Shown here piece by piece: positions 54,033-62,390 of a stretch of DNA of 64,000 nucleotides. The stretch's first letter is position 1; each line of letters begins with the position of its first letter. Origin of the DNA: Hoeflea sp. (lineage in GTDB: Bacteria > Pseudomonadota > Alphaproteobacteria > Rhizobiales > Rhizobiaceae); NCBI RefSeq assembly GCF_002733955.1, contig NZ_NVXQ01000003.1, positions 62,001-126,000 of the forward strand, in the 5' to 3' direction. The translations under genes were made by a program, and so were the position numbers. The notes beneath the pieces were generated by a model that was not told where the DNA came from, did not search any database, and worked only from the letters and a program-made list of their open reading frames with translations.

Positions 54033-55118
54033 GTGTTTTACTTTCGCCTAGCCTTGCCCATCATGTCTCTGATTTTCATCGCCATTCCGGCGGCTCAGGC
54101 GCAGGATCAATCCCCTGTCACCTCTATCGTCGAAAGCTGGATCGCTTCTCCGCATGGTGATCGGACATCCGAAGCCTTCGTACATTGGAACGAGGACGGC
54201 GCCGTGCCGCAAGATTGCGCCACCTGCCATTCCGGTCCCGGCCTGATGGATTTTCTCGGCGCTGACGGATCCCTGGCCGGCAAGGTCGATGCCCCCGCAC
54301 CAACCGGTTCGCCGATCGACTGCGTTGCCTGCCACAACAAGTCTGCGGCAGAGCTCGAACAGATTACCTTCCCCTCAGGCGTTGTCATGACCGAGGCCAG
54401 CCCTTCGGCCATCTGCATGGTCTGCCACCAGGGCCGCGCCTCGAGCGACAGCGTCAACGCGGCCATCGCCGGCGCTGATGACGACTCCATCAACGGCGAG
54501 CTCGGCTTTATCAATGTCCACTACGCCGCTTCCGCAGCCACCATGTTCGGCGGCGCCGTGCGCGGCGGCTACCAGTATGACGGCAAGACCTATGCCGAGC
54601 GGTTCGCCCATGTGCCGGATTTCAACACCTGCACCACATGCCATGATCCGCACACCACCAAGGTGGTCGCGATCGACCAGTGCAGCACCTGCCACCAGGG
54701 CGCGGAAACGGTTCGCGATATCCGCATCACCCCGGCCGACATCGATGGCGATGGCGACACCAAGGAAGGCATTCGCGCCGAGATCGAAAGCCTGCACGAG
54801 AAACTCGGCGAGGCCGTCATGGTCTATGCCAAGGAGGTCTCCGGCAAGGCAATCGTCTATGATGCCCATGCCTACCCCTATTTCTTCAATGATCTGAATG
54901 AGAACGGTGCGGCCGACCCCGACGAGGCCAAGTTCCCGAACCGATACCAGAGCTGGACGCCGCGCCTCCTGCGCGCTGCCTACAACTACCAGTTCCTGGC
55001 CAAGGAACACGGTGCCTATGCGCACAATCCGCGCTACGCCATCCAGCTCGCCTATGACAGCCTCGAGGATCTGTCTTCCAAGGCCGCGGTTGATATGGCG
55101 GGCATGACCAGGCCTTGA
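54033..55118 (+). CDS. Periplasmic pentaheme cytochrome c
   Basis: This 361-residue protein has a Sec signal (hydrophobic stretch ending PAAQAQ) and five CxxCH heme sites: CATCH, CVACH, CMVCH, CTTCH and CSTCH, spread over about residues 65-225. Further histidines (SPHGD, NVHYAAS, FAHVPD, DPHTTK, EHGAYAH) could be distal ligands. A calcium-loop-like DIDGDGDTKEG and DLNENGAADPDE follow. The start is GTG with GGAGGA 7 nt upstream. It is divergent from nqrA across an FNR-type site, so it may serve as periplasmic electron acceptor or relay. Electron partner unknown. Confidence 0.9.
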   Translation: MFYFRLALPIMSLIFIAIPAAQAQDQSPVTSIVESWIASPHGDRTSEAFVHWNEDGAVPQDCATCHSGPGLMDFLGADGSLAGKVDAPAPTGSPIDCVACHNKSAAELEQITFPSGVVMTEASPSAICMVCHQGRASSDSVNAAIAGADDDSINGELGFINVHYAASAATMFGGAVRGGYQYDGKTYAERFAHVPDFNTCTTCHDPHTTKVVAIDQCSTCHQGAETVRDIRITPADIDGDGDTKEGIRAEIESLHEKLGEAVMVYAKEVSGKAIVYDAHAYPYFFNDLNENGAADPDEAKFPNRYQSWTPRLLRAAYNYQFLAKEHGAYAHNPRYAIQLAYDSLEDLSSKAAVDMAGMTRP

Positions 55119-55141
55119 GCAACTGACACGACGTAAAACAG

Positions 55142-55166
55142 CGGCCCGGGAAGCCTTTCCGGGCCG
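55142..55166 (+). terminator. Hairpin terminator after the cytochrome gene
   Basis: CGGCCCGG (55142-55149) pairs with CCGGGCCG (55159-55166), extended by a G-T and two A-T pairs inside, 24 nt after the cytochrome stop. Only a short TCTT follows, so termination may be partial and allow reading into the antiporter gene. Confidence 0.6.
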
Positions 55167-55215
55167 TCTTGCTGAGCGAGCACGTCAACCACGGTTTTGA
55201 ATTGGGTCTGCACCG

Positions 55216-56391
55216 ATGGAAAATGCTGAAGTTCTGGTCGCCATCGGCATTCTCTTTCTCGCCGGGCTGCTGCTCGACAAGATCGGCCGGATTGTCCATG
55301 TCCCCCGCGTCACTTTGCTGATCCTGCTGGGCGCACTGCTTGGCCCGCCAGTGCTTGACCTGCTGCCGCACAGCTTCAACGAATCCAACGAGTTCTATGC
55401 ACCCACGGCCTTGACCATGGTGGCCTTTCTGCTTGGCGGCACCCTCAACCCCTCAACCCTGAAAGCCCAAGGCCGCGAAATCATGATCATCTCGCTGACC
55501 CTGGTCGCAGTATCCGTGGCGGTGGTGTCGGCAGGGCTGTGGCTGATCGGCCTGCCGGTCGCCATCGCGGTGCTGCTCGGCGGACTGTCTGCGGCGACCG
55601 ATCCCGCCGCCACCCATGATGTGATCACCCAGACCGGCGCCAGGGGACGGTTTGCAGGCAACCTCCTCGGCATCGTCGCCATCGATGATGCCTGGGGCCT
55701 GCTGGCCTTCTCCGGAGCCCTCACCATTGCCGGCATGCTGATGGACCAGGACGCGATGGTGGCCATGCTGCATGGCGCGCGTGAGGTAGGCGGCGCAATT
55801 GCGCTCGGGCTCGCGATCGGCTTGCCGGCTGCTTTTCTGACCGGACGAATCAAACCCGGGGAACCGACCCTGATCGAAGCCTTGGGGCTAGTCTTCCTGT
55901 GTTCCGGTCTTGCCTTGTATTTCGGTTTTTCGTTTCTGCTCACAGGCATGGTCTGTGGCGCCACGATCGTCAATCTCGCCCGCCATCACGAACGGCCCTT
56001 CAACGAGATCGAACGGATCGAGTGGCCCTTCATGCTGCTGTTTTTCGTCATGGCCGGCGCATCGCTGGAAACAGCCAACCTGGCCGGAATCGCTTACATG
56101 TGCGCGGCTTATTGTGTCTTGCGGGCGCTGGCCCGGCTGCTCGGCGGCTGGATTGGCGGACGTCTGGCCGGGCTGCCGCCAACCGAAAGCCGCCTCACCG
56201 GTCTGGGCCTGATGCCCCAGGCGGGCGTGGCCATCGGCATGGCGCTGGTCGCCAGCGAACGCTTCCCCACGATGGCAGAAGATCTGCTCGCTGTCGCAGT
56301 CGCTAGCACCATCGCCTTTGAAATCATCGGCCCGTTTCTGACCCAGATCGCCCTACACAGGGCTGCCAATGCAGAAGCAATATCAGACTAA
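55216..56391 (+). CDS. CPA2-type cation/proton antiporter (Kef/NapA-like)
   Basis: This 391-residue membrane protein has about 12 hydrophobic segments and the CPA2 transport core LSAATDPAATHDVI followed by VAIDDAWGLLAFSG, whose adjacent Asp-Asp pair is the ion-binding site of electrogenic Na+/H+ antiporters. It has no TrkA-type nucleotide-binding tail, unlike full KefB/C. It is downstream of the cytochrome gene and near the Na+-NQR operon, so it probably exchanges Na+ (or K+) for protons. Confidence 0.88.
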   Translation: MENAEVLVAIGILFLAGLLLDKIGRIVHVPRVTLLILLGALLGPPVLDLLPHSFNESNEFYAPTALTMVAFLLGGTLNPSTLKAQGREIMIISLTLVAVSVAVVSAGLWLIGLPVAIAVLLGGLSAATDPAATHDVITQTGARGRFAGNLLGIVAIDDAWGLLAFSGALTIAGMLMDQDAMVAMLHGAREVGGAIALGLAIGLPAAFLTGRIKPGEPTLIEALGLVFLCSGLALYFGFSFLLTGMVCGATIVNLARHHERPFNEIERIEWPFMLLFFVMAGASLETANLAGIAYMCAAYCVLRALARLLGGWIGGRLAGLPPTESRLTGLGLMPQAGVAIGMALVASERFPTMAEDLLAVAVASTIAFEIIGPFLTQIALHRAANAEAISD

Positions 56392-56492
56392 TGGCTAAGG
56401 TCCGATACTCTCGTTTTCCCCGACGCATTCCGCACGGCACTTGTTTTCGAAGAATTCAAATGACACTATGAAACGTCTGTCGCGTCGAAAGA

Positions 56493-56523
56493 GTTGAAGT
56501 CAACAATTCCGGATCAACCGGAA
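56493..56523. promoter_or_regulatory. Two adjacent inverted repeats upstream of the second TRAP operon
   Basis: GTTGA-AG-TCAAC (56493-56504) and TTCCGG-ATCAA-CCGGAA (56507-56523) lie 57-88 nt before the binding-protein gene. They are placed like operators for a regulator, but no regulator gene is adjacent, and the first has the wrong spacer for an FNR site. The rest of the 56392-56580 gap shows no clear promoter. Confidence 0.4.
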
Positions 56524-56580
56524 GCATCACGGAGCCGGCGAAAAAGGACAGGGAACCGCATACATTCCTTGGGAGGAAAC

Positions 56581-57675
56581 ATGTCTAATACTCTTAATCG
56601 CAGAAGATTCCTGCGTGGCTCCGCTGTTGCTGGCGCCGCAGCTCTGGCTACTCCGGCAATTGCTCAGAACGCACCCACCACAATCAAGATGCAGGCTGCC
56701 TGGGGCGGCGGCATCTTTCTCGAGAACGCTCAGTCATTTGCCAGCCGCGTCAACGAAATGTCGGGCGGATCGCTGATGATCGAAGTCCTGTCGGTCGACG
56801 CGGTCGTCAAGACCAGTCAGATGCAGGACGCAGTCCACCGCGGCGTGCTCGATGCAGCCCATTACGTGTCGGCCTACTGGTACGGCAAGTCGAAGGCAGC
56901 CTCGCTGTTTGGCACCGGCCCCTGCTTCGGCTGGTCGAGCCAGGAAATGCTGGGCTGGATCTATGCCGGCGGCGGCCAGGAGCTGTTCGACGAACTGATG
57001 GACAACCTGCGCCTCAACGTCGTGTCCTTCTTCAACTCGCCGATGCCGGCGCAGCCGCTGGGCTGGTTCCAGGAAGAAATCTCCGACGCGAGCCAGATGA
57101 ACGGCTTGAAATACCGGACCGTCGGCCTCGCCGCTGACGTTCTGCTCGAAATGGGCATGTCCGTTGTGCAGCTGCCGGGCGGCGAAATCCAGCCGGCGAT
57201 GAAATCCGGCCTGATCGACGCGGCGGAGTTCAACAACCCGACATCCGACCGCGACTTCGGCATGCAGGATGTGTCCAAGTTCTATCACCTGGCTTCCTAT
57301 CACCAGAGCCAGGAGTGCTTCGAGGTCACCATCAACAAGGACAAGTTCAACGCGCTGTCGCCCGAGCATCAGGCGATCATCCGCAACGCCTCCATGGCCG
57401 AGAACTCCGGCTTCTACTGGGGCAACACCAAGCGCTATGCCGACGATCTCGTCAAGCTGCAGGAACAGGACGGCGTCAGCGTCTTCCGCACACCAGACAG
57501 CGTCATGGCAGCACAGCTTGAAGCGTGGGATGTGGTCACCAAGCGGATCGCCGACGAAGACCCGTTCTTCGCCAAGGTGATGGAATCGCAGATGGCCTAC
57601 GCAAAGAACGTCATGGGCTATCTGAACCTGAACCAGCCCAACTATCAGCAGGCCTACAAGCACTACTTCGGCTGA
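56581..57675 (+). CDS. TRAP transporter substrate-binding protein (Tat-exported, 2-oxoacid/monocarboxylate-type)
   Basis: This 364-residue periplasmic protein has a twin-arginine signal (NRRRFLRGSAVAGAAALATPAIAQ) and the DctP fold, with the conserved carboxylate-binding Arg in LKYRTVGLAADVLLEMG and the block LIDAAEFNNPTSDRDFG, which resembles TakP-type 2-oxoacid binders. GGGAGGA fixes the start. It is followed by dctQ- and dctM-type genes. A GC-rich hairpin at 57701-57723 separates it from them. Confidence 0.9.
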   Translation: MSNTLNRRRFLRGSAVAGAAALATPAIAQNAPTTIKMQAAWGGGIFLENAQSFASRVNEMSGGSLMIEVLSVDAVVKTSQMQDAVHRGVLDAAHYVSAYWYGKSKAASLFGTGPCFGWSSQEMLGWIYAGGGQELFDELMDNLRLNVVSFFNSPMPAQPLGWFQEEISDASQMNGLKYRTVGLAADVLLEMGMSVVQLPGGEIQPAMKSGLIDAAEFNNPTSDRDFGMQDVSKFYHLASYHQSQECFEVTINKDKFNALSPEHQAIIRNASMAENSGFYWGNTKRYADDLVKLQEQDGVSVFRTPDSVMAAQLEAWDVVTKRIADEDPFFAKVMESQMAYAKNVMGYLNLNQPNYQQAYKHYFG

Positions 57676-57700
57676 CCGAGGAGTGCAGCAAGCGAATGTT

Positions 57701-57723
57701 CCGGGGACCCCTGCGGCCCCCGG
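57701..57723 (+). terminator. GC-rich intercistronic hairpin after the TRAP binding-protein gene
   Basis: CCGGGG (57701-57706) pairs with CCCCGG (57718-57723) in the 106-nt gap before the small permease gene. There is no T-run. Such hairpins commonly stabilise the binding-protein mRNA or reduce read-through to the permease genes. Confidence 0.5.
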
Positions 57724-57781
57724 ACGTCGGACGCTCAGGGATGGGCGAAAAACATCCCGGCTATCCTGGAGGGGGTAATTT

Positions 57782-58369
57782 ATGAAATTTGTTTACGCCG
57801 TAGAGGGCCTGAGCCTCTGGGTCGGACGGGCATTCGGCTGGTGTATCCTGATCCTCACACTGTCGGTCTCCTACGAGGTATTCGTCCGCTACGTGCTCAA
57901 TGCGCCGACTGTCTGGGCGTTTGACATGATGATCCAGATGTATGGCGCTCTGTTGCTGATGTGCGGCGCCTATGCGCTGGCTCAGGACACCCATGTCAGG
58001 GCCGATGTCGTCTACCGCCTGTTTCCGGTCAGGGTACAGGCCACCTTGGATTTCGTGCTGTACTTCCTCTTCTTTTTCCCCGGCATCCTCGCATTGGTGT
58101 GGTTCGGGTATGAAATCGCCGCCGATAGCTGGCGCTACAAGGAAGTAAGCTTCAACAGCCCCGCGAGCATCCAGATCTATTTCTTCAAGTCTCTGATACC
58201 GGTCTCGGGCGGGTTGCTCATGCTTCAGGGCTCCGCCGAACTTGTCCGTTGCGTGATCGCGATGCGGACCGGCGTCTGGCCGGAAAGGCTGGAGGATGTG
58301 AAGGAAACCGAAGACCTGCTCACCGAGGCGGACATGGACACGATCCGCTCCGTCATTCCGGGCAAATAG
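57782..58369 (+). CDS. TRAP transporter small permease subunit (DctQ-type)
   Basis: This 195-residue membrane protein has four hydrophobic segments and DctQ features (LSVSYEVFVRYVLNAPTVWAFDMMIQMYGALLLMCGAYALAQDTHVRADVVYRLF). GGAGGGGG lies upstream of the ATG. It works with the downstream large permease and the upstream binding protein. Confidence 0.92.
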   Translation: MKFVYAVEGLSLWVGRAFGWCILILTLSVSYEVFVRYVLNAPTVWAFDMMIQMYGALLLMCGAYALAQDTHVRADVVYRLFPVRVQATLDFVLYFLFFFPGILALVWFGYEIAADSWRYKEVSFNSPASIQIYFFKSLIPVSGGLLMLQGSAELVRCVIAMRTGVWPERLEDVKETEDLLTEADMDTIRSVIPGK

Positions 58370-58403
58370 CAATTTCGCATGGCGCTGTGAGAAAGAGTAA
58401 GAG

Positions 58404-59771
58404 ATGACAAATCCCGAAGTCGCCCTGCTGATGCTTGGCTTGTTTATCGTGCTGGTCCTGCTGGGTTTCCCGATCGCCTTCACCCTGCTGGCCATGGGTG
58501 TCGCCTTTGGCTACTACGCCTATCACCAGGGTCACCCGATCGAGACCTTTACCGACATCTTCAACAACAACATCTTCTATCTGCTCAACCAGAACACCTA
58601 TTCGGTGATGGAGAATCCGACGCTGGTGGCGATCCCGCTGTTCCTGTTCATGGGATATGTTGTGGAACGCGCCAATATCGTCGACAAGCTGTTCTTCTCG
58701 CTCTACATGGCCGCGCGCAACCTGCCGGGCAGCCTGGCGATTGCGGCCCTTCTGACCTGCGCGGTTTTCTCGACCGCGTCCGGCATCGTCGGCGCCGTTG
58801 TCACCCTGATGGGCCTGCTGGCCTTCCCGGCCATGGCCAACGCCAACTACAACAAGAGCTTCGCTTCGGGCGTGATTTGCGCCGGCGGTACGCTCGGCAT
58901 CCTGATCCCACCCTCGATCATGCTGATCGTCTACTCGGCGATCGCCGATCTATCGCCGCTGCGGCTTTATGCAGCTGCGGTGTTTCCGGGCCTGCTGCTT
59001 GCGGGCCTCTACATCGTCTACGTCATGGTCCGGGTCTGGATCACGCCCAGCCTTGCGCCCAAGCCGCAGATGGAAGATGTCCCGCCGCCGCGCGAGATCT
59101 ACTGGAACCTGCTCGTCAGTTTTGTCCCGCTGACGGTCCTGATCGCGCTAGTGCTGGGCTCCATTCTCGGCGGGCTCGCGACACCAGCGGAAGCTGCCGC
59201 CATGGGCGCCCTCGGCGGCATCATTTTGGCCTTGCTCTACCGCTCGATGTCATGGAAGAAACTCAAGGAGAGCGTGTTCCTGACCGCCAAGGCAACGGCC
59301 ATGGTGTGCTGGCTCTTTGTCGGTTCCTGGACCTTTGCCTCGGTGTTTTCCTATCTCGGCGGTCACGACATCATCGCCCACTGGGTCGGCGGCATGGACC
59401 TTGAGCCCTGGCAGTTCCTGATCCTGGCTCAGATCATCATCTTCCTGCTCGGCTGGCCGCTTGAATGGTCGGAGATCCTGATCATCTTCGTGCCGATCTT
59501 CCTGCCGCTGCTCGAGGTTTTCGGGGTCAATCCCTACTTCTTCGCCATGCTGGTGGCGCTCAATCTGCAGACCTCGTTCCTGACTCCGCCCATGGCCATG
59601 TCGGCCTACTATCTCAAGGGCGTGCTCAAGAAGCAGATCGAACTCATGGAGATCTTCCGTGGCATCATGCCCTATCTCGGCATCGTGATCCTGACCATGG
59701 CGATCATGTACCAGTTCCCCGGTATTGCGCTCTGGTTCCCAGACTATCTCTTCGGAACCTACGTCCCGTGA
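58404..59771 (+). CDS. TRAP transporter large permease subunit (DctM-type)
   Basis: This 455-residue integral membrane protein is of usual DctM length with about 12-13 hydrophobic segments. Family blocks are FSTASGIVGAVVTLMGLLAFPAMANANYNKSFASGVICAGGTLGILIPPSIMLIVYSAIADLS and NPYFFAMLVALNLQTSFLTPPMAMSAYYLKG. The latter form (SFLTPPMAM) is typical of the 2-oxoacid/TAXI-like group. Its stop overlaps the GTG of the amidase gene. Confidence 0.93.
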   Translation: MTNPEVALLMLGLFIVLVLLGFPIAFTLLAMGVAFGYYAYHQGHPIETFTDIFNNNIFYLLNQNTYSVMENPTLVAIPLFLFMGYVVERANIVDKLFFSLYMAARNLPGSLAIAALLTCAVFSTASGIVGAVVTLMGLLAFPAMANANYNKSFASGVICAGGTLGILIPPSIMLIVYSAIADLSPLRLYAAAVFPGLLLAGLYIVYVMVRVWITPSLAPKPQMEDVPPPREIYWNLLVSFVPLTVLIALVLGSILGGLATPAEAAAMGALGGIILALLYRSMSWKKLKESVFLTAKATAMVCWLFVGSWTFASVFSYLGGHDIIAHWVGGMDLEPWQFLILAQIIIFLLGWPLEWSEILIIFVPIFLPLLEVFGVNPYFFAMLVALNLQTSFLTPPMAMSAYYLKGVLKKQIELMEIFRGIMPYLGIVILTMAIMYQFPGIALWFPDYLFGTYVP

Positions 59772-61108
59772 AGCAGGATCCGGCTTCACTGACAGCCCAG
59801 CAGGCCGCCAGCCAGATCCGGCAGGGACTGCTCAGCTCGGTCGATCTGGTCAAGGCATGTCTTGCCCGGATCGAACAGACCGACGCATCGATCGGGGCCT
59901 GGTCTCATCTCGACCCGGAGCAGGCCCTCGATCAGGCTGCCGAACTGGACCGGATCCGGCGCTCGGGTTTCGCCATCGGCGCCCTGCACGGTGTGCCTGT
60001 CGGCCTGAAGGACATCGTCGACACCGCCGACATGCCGACCGAACGGGGCACCCCGATCTTTGCCGGCAGACAGCCCGATGCCGATGCCGCCATCGTTGAA
60101 CGGCTGCGCGAAGCCGGCGCGGTGATCATGGGAAAGACGGTGACGACGGAACTGGCTTTTCTCAATCCCAGCCAAACCCGCAATCCGCACAATCCCGATC
60201 GCACGCCCGGCGGCTCGTCCAGCGGTTCCGCCGCGGCCGTTGCAGCCCATCACGTGCCCCTGACCATCGGCACCCAGACCAACGGCTCGGTAATCCGTCC
60301 CGCCTCCTTCTGCGGTGTATACGGCTTCAAGCCGACCAGGGGCGTCATCTCGCGCCGCGGCATCCTGCAAACCTCGGTCTCGCTCGACCAGGTCGGCGTC
60401 TTCGCCCGTTCGCTTGGAGATGCCGCCCTGCTTACCGACGTGATCAGCGGCTACGACCAGACCGACCCGGCGAGCTTCTCGAGACCCCGGCCCGGCATGG
60501 CCCAAGGTGCGGCGGAGACGGCCCCTGTGGAGCCCGATTTTGCCGTCTTTGACATGCCGTTTCATGACCGCCTCGCCAATGATGCCCGCGAGGGCCTTGA
60601 AGCGGTGATCGAAACGCTCGGCGAGCGGGTTTCGAGGCTGCAGCCAGCCGACACCATGGCCGGGCTTGTCTCGGTACAGGCCACCATCCACGAATACGAA
60701 ATCTGCATGCATCTCGCCGAGAGTTTCGACGCCCACTGGGACCAGGTAAGTCCGCTGCTGCAAACCGTGGTCGAGCGCGGCCGCCAGATCAGCAAGGCCC
60801 AGTACGAGGACGCGCTGGCGGTCAAGGCGTCAGCGGAAAAGTTCTTCGCTGATTTCTTCGTCGAATTCGACGCCATCATCGCGCCAAGCGCTGCCGGCGA
60901 AGCTCCGCTTTTGGATCAGGGCACCGGAGACCCGATCTTCTGTACATTGTGGACGCTCGCGGGCCTGCCAACGATCACCTTGCCGCTTCTGGTCGGTGAC
61001 AACGACCTGCCCATCGGCGTGCAACTGATCGGACCCGCAGAAAAGGATGACCGGCTTCTCAGAACAGCCGGTTGGCTCCAGACCAGACTGGCCGAGGAAG
61101 CCGCTTGA
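59768..61108 (+). CDS. Amidase (amidase signature family)
   Basis: This 446-residue cytoplasmic amidase has the Ser-cisSer-Lys triad region: Lys in GVPVGLKDIVDTAD, cis-Ser in TPGGSSSGSAAAVAA, and nucleophile Ser in GTQTNGSVIRPASFCGVYGFKPT. It hydrolyses a carboxamide. Start GTG at 59768 overlaps the dctM stop (GTGA); the longer open frame upstream is inside dctM and ignored. Coupling to the TRAP genes suggests that the imported substrate carries or yields an amide. It is not the GatA subunit, as no gatC/gatB lie near. Confidence 0.88.
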   Translation: MKQDPASLTAQQAASQIRQGLLSSVDLVKACLARIEQTDASIGAWSHLDPEQALDQAAELDRIRRSGFAIGALHGVPVGLKDIVDTADMPTERGTPIFAGRQPDADAAIVERLREAGAVIMGKTVTTELAFLNPSQTRNPHNPDRTPGGSSSGSAAAVAAHHVPLTIGTQTNGSVIRPASFCGVYGFKPTRGVISRRGILQTSVSLDQVGVFARSLGDAALLTDVISGYDQTDPASFSRPRPGMAQGAAETAPVEPDFAVFDMPFHDRLANDAREGLEAVIETLGERVSRLQPADTMAGLVSVQATIHEYEICMHLAESFDAHWDQVSPLLQTVVERGRQISKAQYEDALAVKASAEKFFADFFVEFDAIIAPSAAGEAPLLDQGTGDPIFCTLWTLAGLPTITLPLLVGDNDLPIGVQLIGPAEKDDRLLRTAGWLQTRLAEEAA

Positions 61109-61129
61109 ACGCCGCCAAAGGAGAAAACC

Positions 61130-61330
61130 ATGTCCTACACAGTTAAACTGATAGCCGGCTTCATCGGAACCGCGCTGCTGGTCATCTTCGTGGTCGGCCT
61201 GTCGCACAGCATTTCCACCGGATTTGCCGGTTTCTGGGGCGGGTTTCCGTTCATGATGATCATCATCGTCGTGCTGGCGATGGCTATCTACGACTTCTGG
61301 GATGAATGCGTGCGCAGGCGCAAACAATGA
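61130..61330 (+). CDS. Small two-helix membrane protein
   Basis: This 66-residue protein has two hydrophobic segments (LIAGFIGTALLVIFVVGLSHSIS and FPFMMIIIVVLAMAIYDFW) and a basic C-terminus (RRRKQ). AAAGGAGA precedes the ATG. It lies between the amidase and the dehydrogenase and its stop overlaps the dehydrogenase start by 4 nt, so it belongs to the TRAP-amidase operon. I do not recognise it; it may be an accessory of the transporter. Confidence 0.8.
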   Translation: MSYTVKLIAGFIGTALLVIFVVGLSHSISTGFAGFWGGFPFMMIIIVVLAMAIYDFWDECVRRRKQ

Positions 61331-62286
61331 CCAGGCCGAAGCTGTGGATTACCCGCAAGCTGTCCGATGCGACGCTTGAGCGGGCGAAACGGGACTACGA
61401 CACCATCATCAATCTCGACGACGGTCTGAGCACAGACAACGAGATCGTGGCCATGAGTGCCCAGGTCGACGCGATCATCCCCTGCCATTCCGAGCGCTTC
61501 AGCGCGGATATCGCAGCAAGGCTCGACCCGCGACTGAAGATCATCGCCAATCATTCCGTCGGCGTTGACCATTGCGATCTGCCTGCCTTGAAAGCCCGCG
61601 GCATAGCCGTGACCAACACTCCCGACGTACTGTCCGACGCCACGGCCGAAATCGCCATGCTGCTGATGCTCGGTGCAGCGCGGCATGCCGTCGAGGGGGA
61701 TCATCTGGTCCGCTCCGGCAAATGGGATTTTTGGAGCCCGTCCTTCATGGTCGGCAAACAGGTGACGGGCGCGCGCCTTGGCATCGTCGGCATGGGGCGC
61801 GTCGGCCAGGCCTTCGCCCGCAAGGCCCGCGGCTTCGACATGGAGATCCATTACTACAACCGGACGCGCCTGCCCGCCGATCAGGAATTCGGCGCGACCT
61901 ATCACAGCTCGATCGACAGCCTTTTGCCGGTGTCCGATTTCCTGTCCCTGCATTGCCCAGCAACGCCCGAGACAACCGGCCTGATGAACGCCGAACGGTT
62001 TGCGCAGCTGCCCGAAGGCGCGGTCATCGTCAACACCGCACGCGGCGCGCTGGTCGACGAAGCAGCCCTTCTCGATGCACTCGGCAGTGGCCGCCTTGCC
62101 GCTGCGGGACTCGATTGCTTTGTCGCCGAGCCCGGCGGAAACCCCGCCTTCGCACCGCACCGGAACATCTTCATGCTGCCCCATATCGGCAGCGCCACGC
62201 GGCGCACCCGCGACGCAATGGGCTTCCGGGCGCTCGACAATCTTGACGCTTTCTTCCGCGGCGACCGGCCCGGGGATCTGCTGTAG
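61327..62286 (+). CDS. D-2-hydroxyacid dehydrogenase (glycerate/glyoxylate reductase-like)
   Basis: This 319-residue NAD(P)-dependent enzyme has the Rossmann motif GIVGMGRVGQAFA, catalytic Arg in VNTARGALVDE, Glu in FVAEPGGNP and His in LPHIGSATRRTR. It reduces glyoxylate/hydroxypyruvate or similar. Start 61327 overlaps the small membrane protein gene (ATGA). Its place in the TRAP-amidase unit suggests it reduces or oxidises the product of the imported 2-oxo/hydroxy compound. Confidence 0.9.
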   Translation: MTRPKLWITRKLSDATLERAKRDYDTIINLDDGLSTDNEIVAMSAQVDAIIPCHSERFSADIAARLDPRLKIIANHSVGVDHCDLPALKARGIAVTNTPDVLSDATAEIAMLLMLGAARHAVEGDHLVRSGKWDFWSPSFMVGKQVTGARLGIVGMGRVGQAFARKARGFDMEIHYYNRTRLPADQEFGATYHSSIDSLLPVSDFLSLHCPATPETTGLMNAERFAQLPEGAVIVNTARGALVDEAALLDALGSGRLAAAGLDCFVAEPGGNPAFAPHRNIFMLPHIGSATRRTRDAMGFRALDNLDAFFRGDRPGDLL

Positions 62287-62390
62287 GCTCTTGCTCGGGG
62301 ATGGAACCTTCAGCTGGATCCGGTGTTTGAAAGCCAGCCCCGATTGCAACCCGGCTTGCACCTGCAGCTTTTTCAAGGTCAAATCCGCTC

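Noticed and set aside
56493-56504. GTTGA-AG-TCAAC as a second FNR site
   Set aside because: The arms are separated by 2 nt, not the 6 needed between TTGA and TCAA.
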